Source of the DNA: CAYRFQ01 sp964423615
GTDB taxonomy: Bacteria; Planctomycetota; Planctomycetia; Gemmatales; Gemmataceae
DNA length: 64,000 nucleotides
Direction of reading: 5' to 3'
Assembly: GCA_964423615.1 (NCBI GenBank)
Contig: CAYRFQ010000007.1
Coordinates: 120,059 to 184,058, forward strand
Each line of letters begins with the position of its first letter. Position 1 is the first letter of the stretch. The position numbers and the translations under genes were made by a program. The notes beneath the pieces were generated by a model, which saw nothing but the letters and a program-made list of their open reading frames with translations, made no database searches and was not told the origin of the DNA. Positions 8,540 through 17,831 of this stretch are shown piece by piece.

Positions 8540-9496
8540 TCACCCCGATTGATCCTCCCAGTACTGAAGAATGTCTGCGAGGGATTGTTGTATCGAAATC
8601 GTGGGAACCCACCCACTCAGATTACGCAGCTTGGCTGCGCTAGCTCTCGTGCGAGATTCTTCCTTAGCCCGCATTAAATGACTTTCCTGGCGGACCTCCA
8701 CGTCCAAGCCTGCTATCTCGAGCAAAGAATTCAATATCTCCTGGACACTCCAGGAAATTTCCGAAGCGATGTTGTACGCTTCCCCTGGCCCCCCGTGAGT
8801 CATCAGAGAGATGTACGCCTGGGCGATATCACGGACGTCCGTGAAGTCACGATACGTTCCCAAGTTACCGGTCTTCAAGACTGGCCCTTGTTCCCCCCGA
8901 CGAATCGTTACGATTTGTTTTGCGAAATGAGGAATGGCAAAATTGGCCGATTGACGCGGTCCAATGTGATTAAAGGGACGAGCCCGAATGATCGGCACCC
9001 CTGGATACTGGGTAAATTGGAAACTAAGCAAGTCGCTGGCTGCTTTGCTCGAAGCATAGGGATGACCGGGAGCAAGCAAACAACTTTCTTTCAAAGGCTC
9101 ATCCCACGAGTCCGCATCTCCATAAACCAGCCCGCTCCCAACATAGACGATTCTTGGGCTCTCTCCCCATTGCTGAATTGCCGTGTAAAGTGACAACGTC
9201 GCCGTCAAGTTCGATTCCCACGTTTCCGAAGGCTGATGGAACGATTGACCCACGCTCGCGTACCCAGCCAAATGATAAATTTGATCCGGTCGAGCGTAAC
9301 GTAGATAGGATTCGGTCGCCGCTCGATCACACAGATCGAGTCCGGACAATTCCACGTCGGATTGGAGATGGCCGAGCGCTGAAGGCCATTCCCCTCGCCG
9401 ACTCACGCCGTAAATCTGGGCATGGGGTCGGGAGAGTAACGCCTCGGCCAAATGACCGCCTGCAAAACCAGTCACGCCGGTTACAAGGATGCGCAT
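8540..9496 (-). CDS. NAD-dependent epimerase/dehydratase, GDP-6-deoxy-hexulose reductase or GDP-mannose dehydratase-like
   Basis: A 318-residue extended SDR protein. The nucleotide motif GVTGFAGGH spans residues 7-15 (GxxGxxG), and HLAGYASVGQSF follows near 75-86. The catalytic set is Ser121 in VGSGLVYG with Tyr147 and Lys151 in PYASSKAA. PFNHIGPRQ near 180 is typical of GDP-mannose 4,6-dehydratases and of the GDP-4-keto-6-deoxymannose reductase (Rmd). The length fits Rmd better than Gmd, which is nearer 350 residues. It is likely to make a deoxy-hexose precursor for a surface polysaccharide. It sits between ugd and rfbB on the same strand, 63 bp downstream of rfbB. The exact product is not certain. 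Confidence 0.85.
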   Translation of the reverse strand: MRILVTGVTGFAGGHLAEALLSRPHAQIYGVSRRGEWPSALGHLQSDVELSGLDLCDRAATESYLRYARPDQIYHLAGYASVGQSFHQPSETWESNLTATLSLYTAIQQWGESPRIVYVGSGLVYGDADSWDEPLKESCLLAPGHPYASSKAASDLLSFQFTQYPGVPIIRARPFNHIGPRQSANFAIPHFAKQIVTIRRGEQGPVLKTGNLGTYRDFTDVRDIAQAYISLMTHGGPGEAYNIASEISWSVQEILNSLLEIAGLDVEVRQESHLMRAKEESRTRASAAKLRNLSGWVPTISIQQSLADILQYWEDQSG

Positions 9497-9559
9497 AGAT
9501 TCCGTGTTCCCATCTCAAGCCTCTCCGCAGTGGGCACGAACGTCACACAGGAGCCAACG

Positions 9560-10576
9560 TCAGGCGAGCGTCTGGCTCCCATATTGCTTCTCGTAGTAAC
9601 TACGGTATTCGCCAGAGCGAATGTTGCTGACCCAATCTTGGTGCGTTTCATACCACTCAATCGTCTCCCGAAGACCGTCTTCAAATTGGACGACCGGACT
9701 CCAACCCAATTCCTCCTCGATCTTCCGACAATCGATCGCATAACGACGATCATGCCCCGGTCGATCTTTGACATACCGAATCAAGGACTTCGGTTTTCCC
9801 AAACAATCAAGGAGAGTATGTGTCAGATCGAGATTCGTTTTTTCACATTTCCCGCCAATATTATAAACCTCTCCAATTCTTCCCTTCCGCCAGACAAGAT
9901 CGATCGCCACACAATGATCGTTCACATGCAACCAGTCTCGGACGTTGAGCCCATCCCCATAAACGGGCACTGGCTCGTTTTGCATCAAATTCGTGATGAA
10001 CAACGGAATCAACTTTTCCGGGAACTGGTAAGGACCATAGTTGTTCGAACAACGGGTTATGCACGCCGGAAAACCGAAAGTATGGACGTAGCTGCGAACG
10101 AGTAAATCGGCAGCGGCTTTGCTCGCGGAATAAGGGCTGTTGGGCGCGAGTGGGGTATCCTCCGTAAAAAAGCCAGTATCCCCAAGGCTTCCGTAAACTT
10201 CATCTGTAGACACTTGTACATATTTTGCGATCCCGAACGCCTTGGCGACATCTAGCAAAATCTGTGTCCCAATAATGTTGGTGTGAACGAAAGGTCCACT
10301 ATCGTGAATACTCCGGTCTACATGACTCTCGGCAGCAAAGTGGATTACTCCGTCCGCACCCCGCATGGCCTTTTCTACCTGTTCACGATTAGTGATGTCT
10401 CCGTGAATAAATTGATAATTGGGATGATCCGAAACATCTTGAAGGTTCTCCAAATTACCAGCATACGTCAGGGAATCATAGTTGATGATCTGCAGTTCCG
10501 GATCCGTCCTCAATAAATATCGGATAAAATTACTTCCGATAAAACCGCATCCACCTGTCACAAACACCTTACTCAT
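9560..10576 (-). CDS. rfbB: dTDP-glucose 4,6-dehydratase
   Basis: A 338-residue SDR enzyme that converts dTDP-glucose to dTDP-4-keto-6-deoxyglucose for rhamnose-type sugars. GGCGFIGSNF is at residues 8-17, INYDSLTYAGNLENL near 31-45, the Thr-Asp-Glu active-site trio at 124-126 in STDEVYG, and Tyr149 and Lys153 in PYSASKAA. The C-terminal RPGHDRRYAID is also diagnostic. The start chosen is the ATG at 10576, which has GGGGGGAG just upstream; a TTG eight codons earlier reads through that ribosome site. The RmlC and RmlD partners are not in the window, although the downstream reductase could act on the product. Confidence 0.94.
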   Translation of the reverse strand: MSKVFVTGGCGFIGSNFIRYLLRTDPELQIINYDSLTYAGNLENLQDVSDHPNYQFIHGDITNREQVEKAMRGADGVIHFAAESHVDRSIHDSGPFVHTNIIGTQILLDVAKAFGIAKYVQVSTDEVYGSLGDTGFFTEDTPLAPNSPYSASKAAADLLVRSYVHTFGFPACITRCSNNYGPYQFPEKLIPLFITNLMQNEPVPVYGDGLNVRDWLHVNDHCVAIDLVWRKGRIGEVYNIGGKCEKTNLDLTHTLLDCLGKPKSLIRYVKDRPGHDRRYAIDCRKIEEELGWSPVVQFEDGLRETIEWYETHQDWVSNIRSGEYRSYYEKQYGSQTLA

Positions 10577-10855
10577 GACTCTCCCCCCGGAAACGATCAA
10601 ACTCTGTGTTGTTCATTCCAATGATTTTATTGCTGCCATACTTAAAACCGAACCAGTCCACACAGTACATAGAATACTCTAGTAAAGTCAAGAAAGATGG
10701 GCAGCGGAGAAAGTGCGAACAAGGAGTCAAACAACGTTAAAACTAAGCCTTTGCCGTAATTACAACACCGGAGAACAATTCTCCTCAACCTAAACCATAC
10801 ATATTGTGGCCATAAGTTGTTGGAACGCTTACGTCTTTGGCTCATTCCTTTTACC
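10577..10855. other. Divergent intergenic region between rfbB and the HU gene
   Basis: No gene was seen here. A short perfect hairpin, GGAGAA-CAA-TTCTCC, lies at 10770-10784. The promoter for the rightward HU gene begins at the right end of this stretch. Confidence 0.5.
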
Positions 10856-10884
10856 TTGACATGGCCCAAACCCCTTTTTACATT
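10856..10884 (+). promoter_or_regulatory. Sigma-70-type promoter of the HU gene
   Basis: A perfect TTGACA at 10856-10861 and TACATT at 10879-10884, with 17 bp between, lie 48 bp upstream of the GTG start at 10932. Confidence 0.6.
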
Positions 10885-10931
10885 GAACAGTCCAGAGGCA
10901 CCACACCAGACCACCGGCAGGGAGACAGCAA

Positions 10932-11402
10932 GTGACGAAGAAAGAGATTGTGAAGCAGATCTCAGAAGAAATGGGCATGACCCAGCTCAAGACCAAAGAA
11001 ATCGTCCAGCGAACCTTGAACGCGATCGTCGAAACCCTTTCGCGGGAAGGCCGTATCGAACTTCGGAACTTTGGGGTCTTCGAAGTCAAACAGCGAAAAG
11101 CGCGAAATGCGCGAAACCCTCGAACGGGAGACCGAGTCGAGGTCGAATCCAAGAACGTCGTTACCTTCAAGCCTGGAAAAGAAATGGAAGAACGTGTCCG
11201 GGATGTCAAATTCACTCCCAAGTTCACCTCGACGGAAGATGACCTTTTCGAGCAAGTCCTGGCCGCGGAAACCCTTACGATGATTCCCGATCAACTCATT
11301 TCCGATGGAGTCAACTCGAACATCACTTTCGAAACCGAAATGACCGCAAACGACGAAGCAGGCGAAGCGGTCATGGCTTCTGTTGGCAACGATCTCGATT
11401 AA
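10932..11402 (+). CDS. HU-family DNA-binding protein with acidic C-terminal tail
   Basis: A 156-residue protein. Residues 1-92 are a complete HU/IHF domain: MTKKEIVKQISEEMGM at the start, GRIELRNFGVFEVKQRKARNARNPRTG in the middle (read as two segments around residues 40-67) with the DNA-inserting arm, and VVTFKPGKEMEERV at the end. A further 60 residues are acidic and look disordered, whereas ordinary HU is about 90 residues. The start is GTG with AGGGAGA upstream. It bends and compacts DNA; the acidic tail could modulate binding, which is inference. It has its own strong promoter and a clear terminator, so it is monocistronic. HU paralogs with tails are common in planctomycetes. Confidence 0.93.
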   Translation: MTKKEIVKQISEEMGMTQLKTKEIVQRTLNAIVETLSREGRIELRNFGVFEVKQRKARNARNPRTGDRVEVESKNVVTFKPGKEMEERVRDVKFTPKFTSTEDDLFEQVLAAETLTMIPDQLISDGVNSNITFETEMTANDEAGEAVMASVGNDLD

Positions 11403-11455
11403 TCTCATCATCATCTGATCGAATAACGCCTACACCATCGGCTCGAAATCAATCT

Positions 11456-11489
11456 GGGTTTGAGAACTACTTGTTCTCAAACCCGTTTT
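11456..11489 (+). terminator. Rho-independent terminator of the HU gene
   Basis: A perfect 12-bp stem (11456-11467 with 11473-11484) around the loop TACTT is followed by GTTTT. It lies 54 bp after the stop codon. Confidence 0.75.
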
Positions 11490-12038
11490 CATGCGCTATT
11501 CCTGTTGGAGCATTGCCCGTTTGCATTGGGCACTGCGTCACTGTTTTCCCAGTCACGAGTCCAAATTGAAGACAGAACGATTTTGGGACTGGACCGCTCA
11601 CCGCAAACGAGAGATAGGATGCTGACCCGGTTTTGGTAAGTTTGTGGAGTTGCTCAAGCAACGATAGTTTACCACCAAACGGCTTTGGGATTGGCCTTAG
11701 ATGTTGCTCCTCAGTAAGTCACACTCAAGGATTGTCCAAGCACTAATACCTTTCCCACTACGCAAGATCAAATCTCCAGAACGCCGCGGATGGCCACAAA
11801 AACTGACAGTTTCAAATGGAACCCGGTTCAAAATCTGTCATATCCGCTAAACCTCTCTCAAGTTTTCCGATTTTTCCAACCGATACAATTAGCATCACGC
11901 ATTCAATCGAAACCTATCCAACGGCAAAGCACTGGGTAGGAAGAAACCTGGTTGGCTCCGACTGAACGAGGTGGATTCCAGGTTGTATGACTTGTTTCGT
12001 GCAACCTACCCACACTCACATTCTTAGCTTGAAGGGTC
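11490..12038. other. Gene-free stretch
   Basis: No supported gene, repeat or RNA was seen. The short open frames here lack family features or ribosome sites. Confidence 0.4.
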
Positions 12039-12260
12039 ATGATGCGCCACGCTTCGCTTTGCATCCTCGATGCTACGCTAATCTTGAACGCAGTGGGATG
12101 TGTAGGGCTGCGACCATGGCCTCACTCGGAAACACAACGCAAAGAGACACCTTCCGGGCCTACAGAATGCTGTGAATTCAAGCGAGGCAATTGGTTTCTC
12201 CACGAGGGAAATGGGGTCAAGTTCACGTATGACAGAATTCATGGAAGCATTGACCCGTAA
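12039..12260 (+). CDS. Small putative lipoprotein sharing a C-terminal TYDRIHG motif with its neighbour
   Basis: A 73-residue open frame starting with ATGATG after GAAGGG. The N-terminus is hydrophobic and ends at LNAVGC, a possible lipobox with Cys near residue 21. The C-terminus reads KFTYDRIHGSIDP and stops directly after. The next gene, at 12430, ends LTYDRIHGGISP, also right at its stop. That shared ending, plus the N-terminal export signal in both, is the reason for calling this frame coding although the middle parts do not align. The family appears to be a planctomycete one of unknown function. It could be a decaying paralog. Confidence 0.55.
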   Translation: MMRHASLCILDATLILNAVGCVGLRPWPHSETQRKETPSGPTECCEFKRGNWFLHEGNGVKFTYDRIHGSIDP

Positions 12261-12429
12261 GCCAGCGCCCTCCGAAAAAGTAACATCGGATTCATAACAA
12301 AGTTTTGCCCAACGTAACGAGTCACCATTTCGACTTGTATGAAGTAAGACTCTCAGATTCAGCAACCCCGATCAATCTAACAACGTGACCAAAATAAGAC
12401 TTGGGAGGAACCCGTCATCGGGGAATACC

Positions 12430-12651
12430 ATGCGAAGACTATTACTCTCTTTGTTGCTCGGATTAACCATCATTGGCAACTCCGGGTGCTTCCTGAACCT
12501 CTGGTCCGCCGATCCGAACGAGCGTATGGAACAAATGCTCTTCACATCGGAGAACTACCGTCAAATACGAGACGAGTGGCGGCGATTCTGGTTCACAGAC
12601 CAACCCTCACACTTGACGTATGATCGGATCCACGGCGGGATTTCACCGTAA
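12430..12651 (+). CDS. Small putative lipoprotein ending LTYDRIHGGISP
   Basis: A 73-residue protein from the ATG at 12430 (GGGGA upstream); an in-frame ATG-less extension to 12385 is possible. Residues 1-20 are a signal with the lipobox IIGNSGC, so the mature protein would be a lipid-anchored peptide of about 50 residues. It contains RQIRDEWRRFWFTDQPSHLTYDRIHGG split over its C-terminal half, rich in Arg and aromatic residues. I recognise similar short lipoproteins in Gemmata-like genomes with a WxxDQPSHLT...RxHGGI ending, of unknown function. It is a tandem paralog of the gene at 12039. Confidence 0.75.
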   Translation: MRRLLLSLLLGLTIIGNSGCFLNLWSADPNERMEQMLFTSENYRQIRDEWRRFWFTDQPSHLTYDRIHGGISP

Positions 12652-13282
12652 TAGCAGCCAAGGATTACGTTGATCACCACCCACAGCCTCCCTCGGAAAA
12701 GACATCGAGCCAACTTGGTGTCCGAGGGGGGCGAGCTTGATAGACAAGATCATGACACCTCAAGCTCATGTCGAGGTTATGATCTTCTAGAAGGCTCTGG
12801 GACCACATCGTCGCGTTCTCGCAGCGGTTGAGTCGAACAAATCACGACCATACCTGTCATGGGTAGTTGGATAAGTAATTCGCTACAAAGTTCAACAACG
12901 TCTACGGGGTAACCGTTCGGGAAATTCCGTTGGACTTCCCCTGACAGTACGGACTTCGTGGGATGAGTTCGTAGGACAGGCTCCACTTCCACTTTCATAA
13001 TGCCTTCATTCTCTCACCACAGCTCAGTACTACCCAAGCCTGTCGAACTTGATCTTCGATAGACCATAATCACACTATCTTCCCATTTCATGCAGTTTTG
13101 ATTGTCACTCCCTGAAACTCAATCCTACAGTGCAACCGAAATCCTACGTCCAGTCGCGATTATTACGCATTCATGGACCATCCAAAAATTGGGAATTTCT
13201 ACGTTGAACTCTTGCATAGTCATGAGTGGGGTCTACAATATGTTGGTAATAACCTACACTTCCACACGCAGGAGAAAAATAC
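12652..13282. other. Gene-free stretch with an imperfect hairpin
   Basis: No supported gene was seen. AAGATCAT...CCTC at 12746-12760 pairs with GAGG...ATGATCTT at 12773-12786, a possible weak terminator about 95 bp after the small lipoprotein gene; there is no T tract. Confidence 0.4.
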
Positions 13283-13717
13283 ATGGCCAAAGCATCCTCG
13301 GGAACACAACAAAGCCCCTTCGCTTACTTCCGTGAAAAATTCAAAGAAAATCCACACTTGCTCGAAAAAAAGAATAATGACGAAATACTAGGTATGTATC
13401 GCAACGACCACAACCTTGGACCCGACGACGACATCCCCAAGAGGGTCAAGGATGCTATGGCCAACACCAAAAGCCAGGAGCGCAAGAGATTGAAAGAAGG
13501 TGGCGGAGCAACAACAGGCCGAGGGCGTGGTCGAGGGCCTGGAAAACCACGTGGGCCCGTTTCCAGTTCTATCCGTGGTTTGGAGAAACTCGAAGAACAG
13601 ATCGACGAATGCCTCCACACTGTTCGGTCTATGGGTCGCGAAGATATGGAATCCGTTGTCCAGTCGTTGAAACAAGCTCGTAACGCCGTCATTTGGAAGA
13701 TGAGTCCAGCAAACTAA
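13283..13717 (+). CDS. Small basic planctomycete protein of unknown function
   Basis: A 144-residue protein with a good ribosome site (AGGAG, 13271-13275). The N-terminal half has FAYFREKFKENPHLL (near 13-27), then NNDEILGMYRNDH and a VKDAMANTKSQERKR segment near 55-70. I recognise this arrangement from small planctomycete proteins with FRxxFxENPxLLxxxSNxExLxxxxxDH. A GRGRGRGPGKPRG stretch near 78-90 is strongly basic and could bind nucleic acid. The C-terminal third is helical (LEKLEEQIDECLHTV). There is no signal peptide. The function is not known; a DNA- or RNA-associated role is inference from the charge pattern. Confidence 0.8.
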   Translation: MAKASSGTQQSPFAYFREKFKENPHLLEKKNNDEILGMYRNDHNLGPDDDIPKRVKDAMANTKSQERKRLKEGGGATTGRGRGRGPGKPRGPVSSSIRGLEKLEEQIDECLHTVRSMGREDMESVVQSLKQARNAVIWKMSPAN

Positions 13718-14010
13718 CCCACCCCACCCTCATGCACTCCGTTCACGGACGAACCCTCTTCAGTCCGCACCACATCCGCACCCAAATACCAACCTCCAAT
13801 ATTTATGCAGCTTTCCACCTCAGTTCTCCAACGAGGTGGGTAATCATTCATGCAAACATTCTCTTGGCAGCTGCGAAATTCATCGTTAGGATGACTGATA
13901 GCATTCACTTTCACAGAGCGATTCGCACTTGTACTGAGTCTGGTTGTTTGTATCAAAAGTCCTTCTCCTCAGAGTGATCGGATAAACAAGTGTCGTGTTT
14001 TTGACTTTCA

Positions 14011-14160
14011 GCCCCCGAAGGGCGATAGATCCTAGCCATGGGTGTGAACACACAGAACTCAAAGAACCAAAACAAACACGTCAATCATTTATCCGACCGC
14101 CCCAGGGGAGAAGGCCCCAAAACCCGAGCGAGGCGGTAATCACAGCGAGCGAAGCGGGAA
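14011..14160. repeat. Dispersed repeat, copy B (two blocks)
   Basis: Block one (14011-14065) has CCCCGAAGGGCGATAGATCC and AGCCATGGGTG, and block two (14096-14160) has GGGGAGAAGGCCCC and CCCGAGCGAGGCGG plus AGCGAGCGAAGCGGG. Copy C, after the kinase gene, has both blocks in the same order; copy A has only block two. Confidence 0.75.
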
Positions 14161-14307
14161 ACGCAGCGAAACCGCAAGGAAGGTGATCCGCCGAGAAGGG
14201 TTCTTGGGCTCAGGAGTTCGGTGATTCCAAACTGTACCCTAAACGAACGTTAACCGCTCTAAGCGTCTACTAAGGTAGAGGATGTATTGGTTCCCTGGGA
14301 GGAAAGG

Positions 14308-16335
14308 ATGACGAGAACATTCGTGTGTCCCAAGGGCCATCAATGGCACCTGCCTTCCAATTCTTTACCACAACCTCAACAAACATACTTTTGCCCCGTC
14401 TGTGGCACCGCTACTCAAGTCCCCGAAGCTATGATGCAACCGCCCGATGATAAATTGAACAATCAAGACTTTGTTGTAGATTCCAACGAACGTACTTTGG
14501 TAAAACGGGCCGGGCATGATCGAAAACCAGGACACTTCTCAAGCCCTCCCACAATCCCTGGCTACACAATATTCGAGGAGTTGGGTCGAGGTGGAATGGG
14601 GATCGTCTACAAAGCATTAGACATCAACACCAATCAAGTCGTGGCCATCAAAATCATTCGGAGTGATCGGCTCATTCATACTGATTCGGTTCGGCGATTT
14701 CGACGCGAAGCCCAGGCAGCTTCTCGCCTGGCTCACCCTAACATCGTTCGCGTCGATGAATCCGACCACGACGGCGACATGAACTACATTGTCATGGAGT
14801 ACGTCGAGGGACTTACCCTCCAGGCTCTTCTCGAAACCAATGGGCCACTCGCCATCCACTTGGCTTGTGAATACATCCGCCAAACAGCTCTCGCACTCCA
14901 ACACGCCCACGAACAAGCCCTCGTACACCGCGACATAAAACCTTCCAACTTGATGGTGACTCAAACGAGTACCACCATGCACGACCAAACTCACTCGATC
15001 CCAGTCATCAAGGTCCTCGACATGGGAGTCGCGAAACTTCACCAATTACCCGAATCACCCGTCGAATCCCTCACCACCTTGACCCAACCAGGCTCAGTCA
15101 TTGGAACCGCCGATTTCATAGCTCCCGAACAACTCGAAGACCCACGCGACGCGGACCACCGAGCCGACTTATATAGTCTCGGATGTACCTTTTATTATTT
15201 ATTAACCGGTAGGGTTCCGTTTCCTGGCGGATCCCTGATCCAGAAACTCGACAACCAACGCTGGAAAAACCCAGAGGCCGTAGAACTTCTTCGCCCGGAA
15301 ATTCCAAAAGAAATCGGAGCCTTGATTCGGAAACTCATGGCCAAGCGTCCCGAGGAACGCTACCAAACCGGTGCCGAAGTCGCCAAGGACCTACAGTTCA
15401 TCCTCAACGGCGAGACAACATCACTTCGTTTCGGTTCCAGGTCCCTGGTTTCTGTCGGGACATTGCAAGGACACACCGCAGCGGTCCTCTGCGTGGCGTT
15501 TTCTCACGACGGAAAATGGATCGCTTCCGGCGGCAAGGACAAAATGGTGCGAATCTGGGATTCCCAGTCGTGTAAAGAAATCGCAGCCATCAAAACGTCC
15601 GGAAGCGACATCCGAGCCATCGCGTTCTTTCCCGATGATCAACAACTCATCACCGCCAACGGAGTCAGTCTCCGTGTCTGGGACCTCTCCTCTCAACTCG
15701 AAATCTATAAACTCGCAGGACACACAGACACTGTCCGAGGAGTGCTTTGTAACCCCGACGGAACACGCATTCTCAGTTGTGGAGAGGATCGTACGGTTCG
15801 CGTTTGGAATGTGAAGAGTGGAAAAGAGGTACTCCGATTTGCCCGCCATCGGGGCGCTGTCCAAGCCCTGGCCCTCTCGCAAAACGGCGACCGGGTGTTC
15901 TCAGGTGGAAAAGAATCGAAATTGCGATACTGGGAAACCGGAACCGGGCGAGAATTGGTTCAATTGAAAATCACTACAAGGCAAGTTCTCTCCGTGGCCC
16001 TCTCCAACGACGAAACCCGTGGCCTATCCGCAGATTTCGACACCACCATCCGCCTCTGGAATTTATCTTCCGGGAAAGAAACTCGCAAACTCCAAGGACA
16101 CAAGCAAATGGTCACCTCCGTTGCTTTCCTCTCGGACGATCAACACATACTCTCCGCAAGCCAGGACCGAACTCTCCGCCTCTGGGAACTCGACAGTGGC
16201 GCCGAACTGGGTATTGTCGAAGCCCACGCCAAAGGCATTACCGCTACTGCCCTGTCTCCCTCGGAACCGGTCGTCGTGACCGCGAGCCTGGATCACACGT
16301 TGAAGTTATGGACTTTGCCAGGCTACACTGATTGA
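14308..16335 (+). CDS. Serine/threonine protein kinase with zinc ribbon and WD40 repeats
   Basis: A 675-residue protein from the ATG at 14308, which has GGGAGGAAAGG just upstream; an upstream TTG at 14287 would read through that site. Residues 7-32 form a Cys/His knuckle (C7, H11, C29, C32). The kinase domain runs from about 84 to 345 with the Gly loop GRGGMG, Lys115 in VAIKII, HRDIKPSNL, a DMG in place of DFG (common in planctomycete kinases) and GTADFIAPEQ. From about 385 to the end there are some seven WD40 blades, several with the classical WD ending (VRIWD, LRVWD, VRVWN, LRLWE). No membrane segment is visible, so it is probably cytoplasmic. Targets are unknown. It lies between repeat copies B and C. 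Confidence 0.93.
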   Translation: MTRTFVCPKGHQWHLPSNSLPQPQQTYFCPVCGTATQVPEAMMQPPDDKLNNQDFVVDSNERTLVKRAGHDRKPGHFSSPPTIPGYTIFEELGRGGMGIVYKALDINTNQVVAIKIIRSDRLIHTDSVRRFRREAQAASRLAHPNIVRVDESDHDGDMNYIVMEYVEGLTLQALLETNGPLAIHLACEYIRQTALALQHAHEQALVHRDIKPSNLMVTQTSTTMHDQTHSIPVIKVLDMGVAKLHQLPESPVESLTTLTQPGSVIGTADFIAPEQLEDPRDADHRADLYSLGCTFYYLLTGRVPFPGGSLIQKLDNQRWKNPEAVELLRPEIPKEIGALIRKLMAKRPEERYQTGAEVAKDLQFILNGETTSLRFGSRSLVSVGTLQGHTAAVLCVAFSHDGKWIASGGKDKMVRIWDSQSCKEIAAIKTSGSDIRAIAFFPDDQQLITANGVSLRVWDLSSQLEIYKLAGHTDTVRGVLCNPDGTRILSCGEDRTVRVWNVKSGKEVLRFARHRGAVQALALSQNGDRVFSGGKESKLRYWETGTGRELVQLKITTRQVLSVALSNDETRGLSADFDTTIRLWNLSSGKETRKLQGHKQMVTSVAFLSDDQHILSASQDRTLRLWELDSGAELGIVEAHAKGITATALSPSEPVVVTASLDHTLKLWTLPGYTD

Positions 16336-16467
16336 GTCAGCTCCGTCGTGATAGCCTGCGACACGAAACATGGCCACCTAAACTCAAGGACCAGAACACT
16401 CCATTGTTAGCAATCCGATTCGTATCGCTTGGGTATTCGAATAAACTGGTGTTGTGTATGGCTTTCC

Positions 16468-16620
16468 AAGCCCCGCAGGGGCGAAAGATCATAGCCATGG
16501 GCGGAAACCCACAAAACTAAGCTCAAAGTCCTGGGTCCCGCTTGCGGGGAAAAGGCCCCAAACCCGAGCGAAGCGGGAAACATAGCGAGTGAAGCGGGAC
16601 TCATAGCGAGCGAAGCGGAA
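16468..16620. repeat. Dispersed repeat, copy C (two blocks)
   Basis: The stretch has CCCCGCAGGGGCGAAAGATC and AGCCATGGGCGG (16470-16503), then CCCGCTTGCGGGG, AAAGGCCCC and two AGCGAGTGAAGCGGG/AGCGAGCGAAGCGGA units (16537-16619). It matches copies A and B. Confidence 0.75.
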
Positions 16621-16788
16621 ATCGCCTTGATGTAGGGCATTCCAACAAAATCGGTTGACACGTTTGTTCTCCTCGGTTCGAGACGTCCAGGCCCTTCACC
16701 CTTGGCAAAACCAACGATACTCAACCCAATCGGCAAACGCTGAAAACAGTATCCATTCAAACTCTACTTACTCCCCGCGAATCAAAAC

Positions 16789-17526
16789 ATGCCCGGCAAG
16801 GAAAAACCCCTCGACTCCTCGGTAGTGGCTTCTCGCAAACGAAAAGTGCGAAGCATCTTACAGAAGCTGGCCCCTCTCCACCCCGACGCCCAATGTGCGC
16901 TCGACTTCGAAACGCCGATACAGTTACTAGTTGCAACCATCCTTTCGGCGCAGTGCACCGACGTCCGGGTAAACATGGTCACCCCTGCCCTTTTCGCCCG
17001 CTATCCGAAACCGCATGACTATGCCAATGCCAAATTGACCGAACTCGAAGGTTATATCAAATCCCTCGGTTTCTTTCGAAATAAGGCGAAACACATCGTT
17101 GCGGCTTCACAAATCATCGTCGAAAGACACGACGGGGAAGTCCCTGGGAGAATGGAAGACCTTGTCGAACTACCAGGCGTCGGCCGTAAGGTCGCCAATG
17201 TAGTACTCACAGAAGGCTTTGAAGTACCCGGGATCACCGTAGACACGCACCTCGCTAGACTCACTCGGCGTCTTGGGCTCACAGACAACAAAAATCCCAA
17301 CAAGATAGAACGAGATTTGATGCAGGTCATACCCAAGAAACGGTGGCGTGAGTTCAACCACCTCATCATTTTCCACGGTCGGCGCGTCTGCCACGCACAA
17401 AAACCCCGTTGCGAAATTTGTCCCCTCGCCCGTCTGTGTCCCAAGATCGATGTGCCACAACCAAAACAAAAACAATCACCCTCGAGTCCCCAACCCAACA
17501 AAGCCGCTGTCAAGAAAAACCCATGA
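16789..17526 (+). CDS. nth: Endonuclease III
   Basis: A 245-residue base-excision repair enzyme, a DNA glycosylase and AP lyase for oxidised pyrimidines. The HhH motif LPGVGRKVANVV contains the catalytic Lys134, and the catalytic aspartate is Asp152 in TVDTHLARL. The [4Fe-4S] cluster ligands are C201, C208, C211 and C217 (C-x6-C-x2-C-x5-C). The active-site loop LLVATILSAQCTDVRVN sits near residues 45-60. A Lys/Gln/Pro-rich tail of about 25 residues follows the cluster. It is monocistronic, 453 bp after the kinase gene. Confidence 0.97.
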   Translation: MPGKEKPLDSSVVASRKRKVRSILQKLAPLHPDAQCALDFETPIQLLVATILSAQCTDVRVNMVTPALFARYPKPHDYANAKLTELEGYIKSLGFFRNKAKHIVAASQIIVERHDGEVPGRMEDLVELPGVGRKVANVVLTEGFEVPGITVDTHLARLTRRLGLTDNKNPNKIERDLMQVIPKKRWREFNHLIIFHGRRVCHAQKPRCEICPLARLCPKIDVPQPKQKQSPSSPQPNKAAVKKNP

Positions 17527-17831
17527 CCCGACATTGCCTTCCCCTCAATCTCCTCCGCCCTCCGACCCTTTCAACTTCTCAAGAACTTTCCATCTTTCCC
17601 AAGACGAGGTAGGCAGTCGACCGCTGGAACGCGTAAAATAAAATTTGGAGGATCGATCATTGGTTCGTTCCACAGATATCTACATTCGTAAACGGCGATG
17701 AACGGTTCCGCAACAAACTGTGATGAGACCCGCCGATACATAACCCGTTTCCAACCATAAAGCTGCCCCGATGGGCGAAGAGCCTGGCTCATGTCGTTTG
17801 TCGGCGTCAACTTCTGCTGTACCATTATCGA
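17527..17831. other. Intergenic region upstream of hemX
   Basis: No supported gene was seen. The region would contain the promoter of the hemX-hemA pair, but I could not pick out a convincing one. Confidence 0.4.

Noticed and set aside
9550..9580. GGAGCCA...TGGCTCC hairpin at the rfbB stop
   Set aside because: A 7-bp stem with a long mismatched interior overlapping the coding end; too weak to call a terminator.
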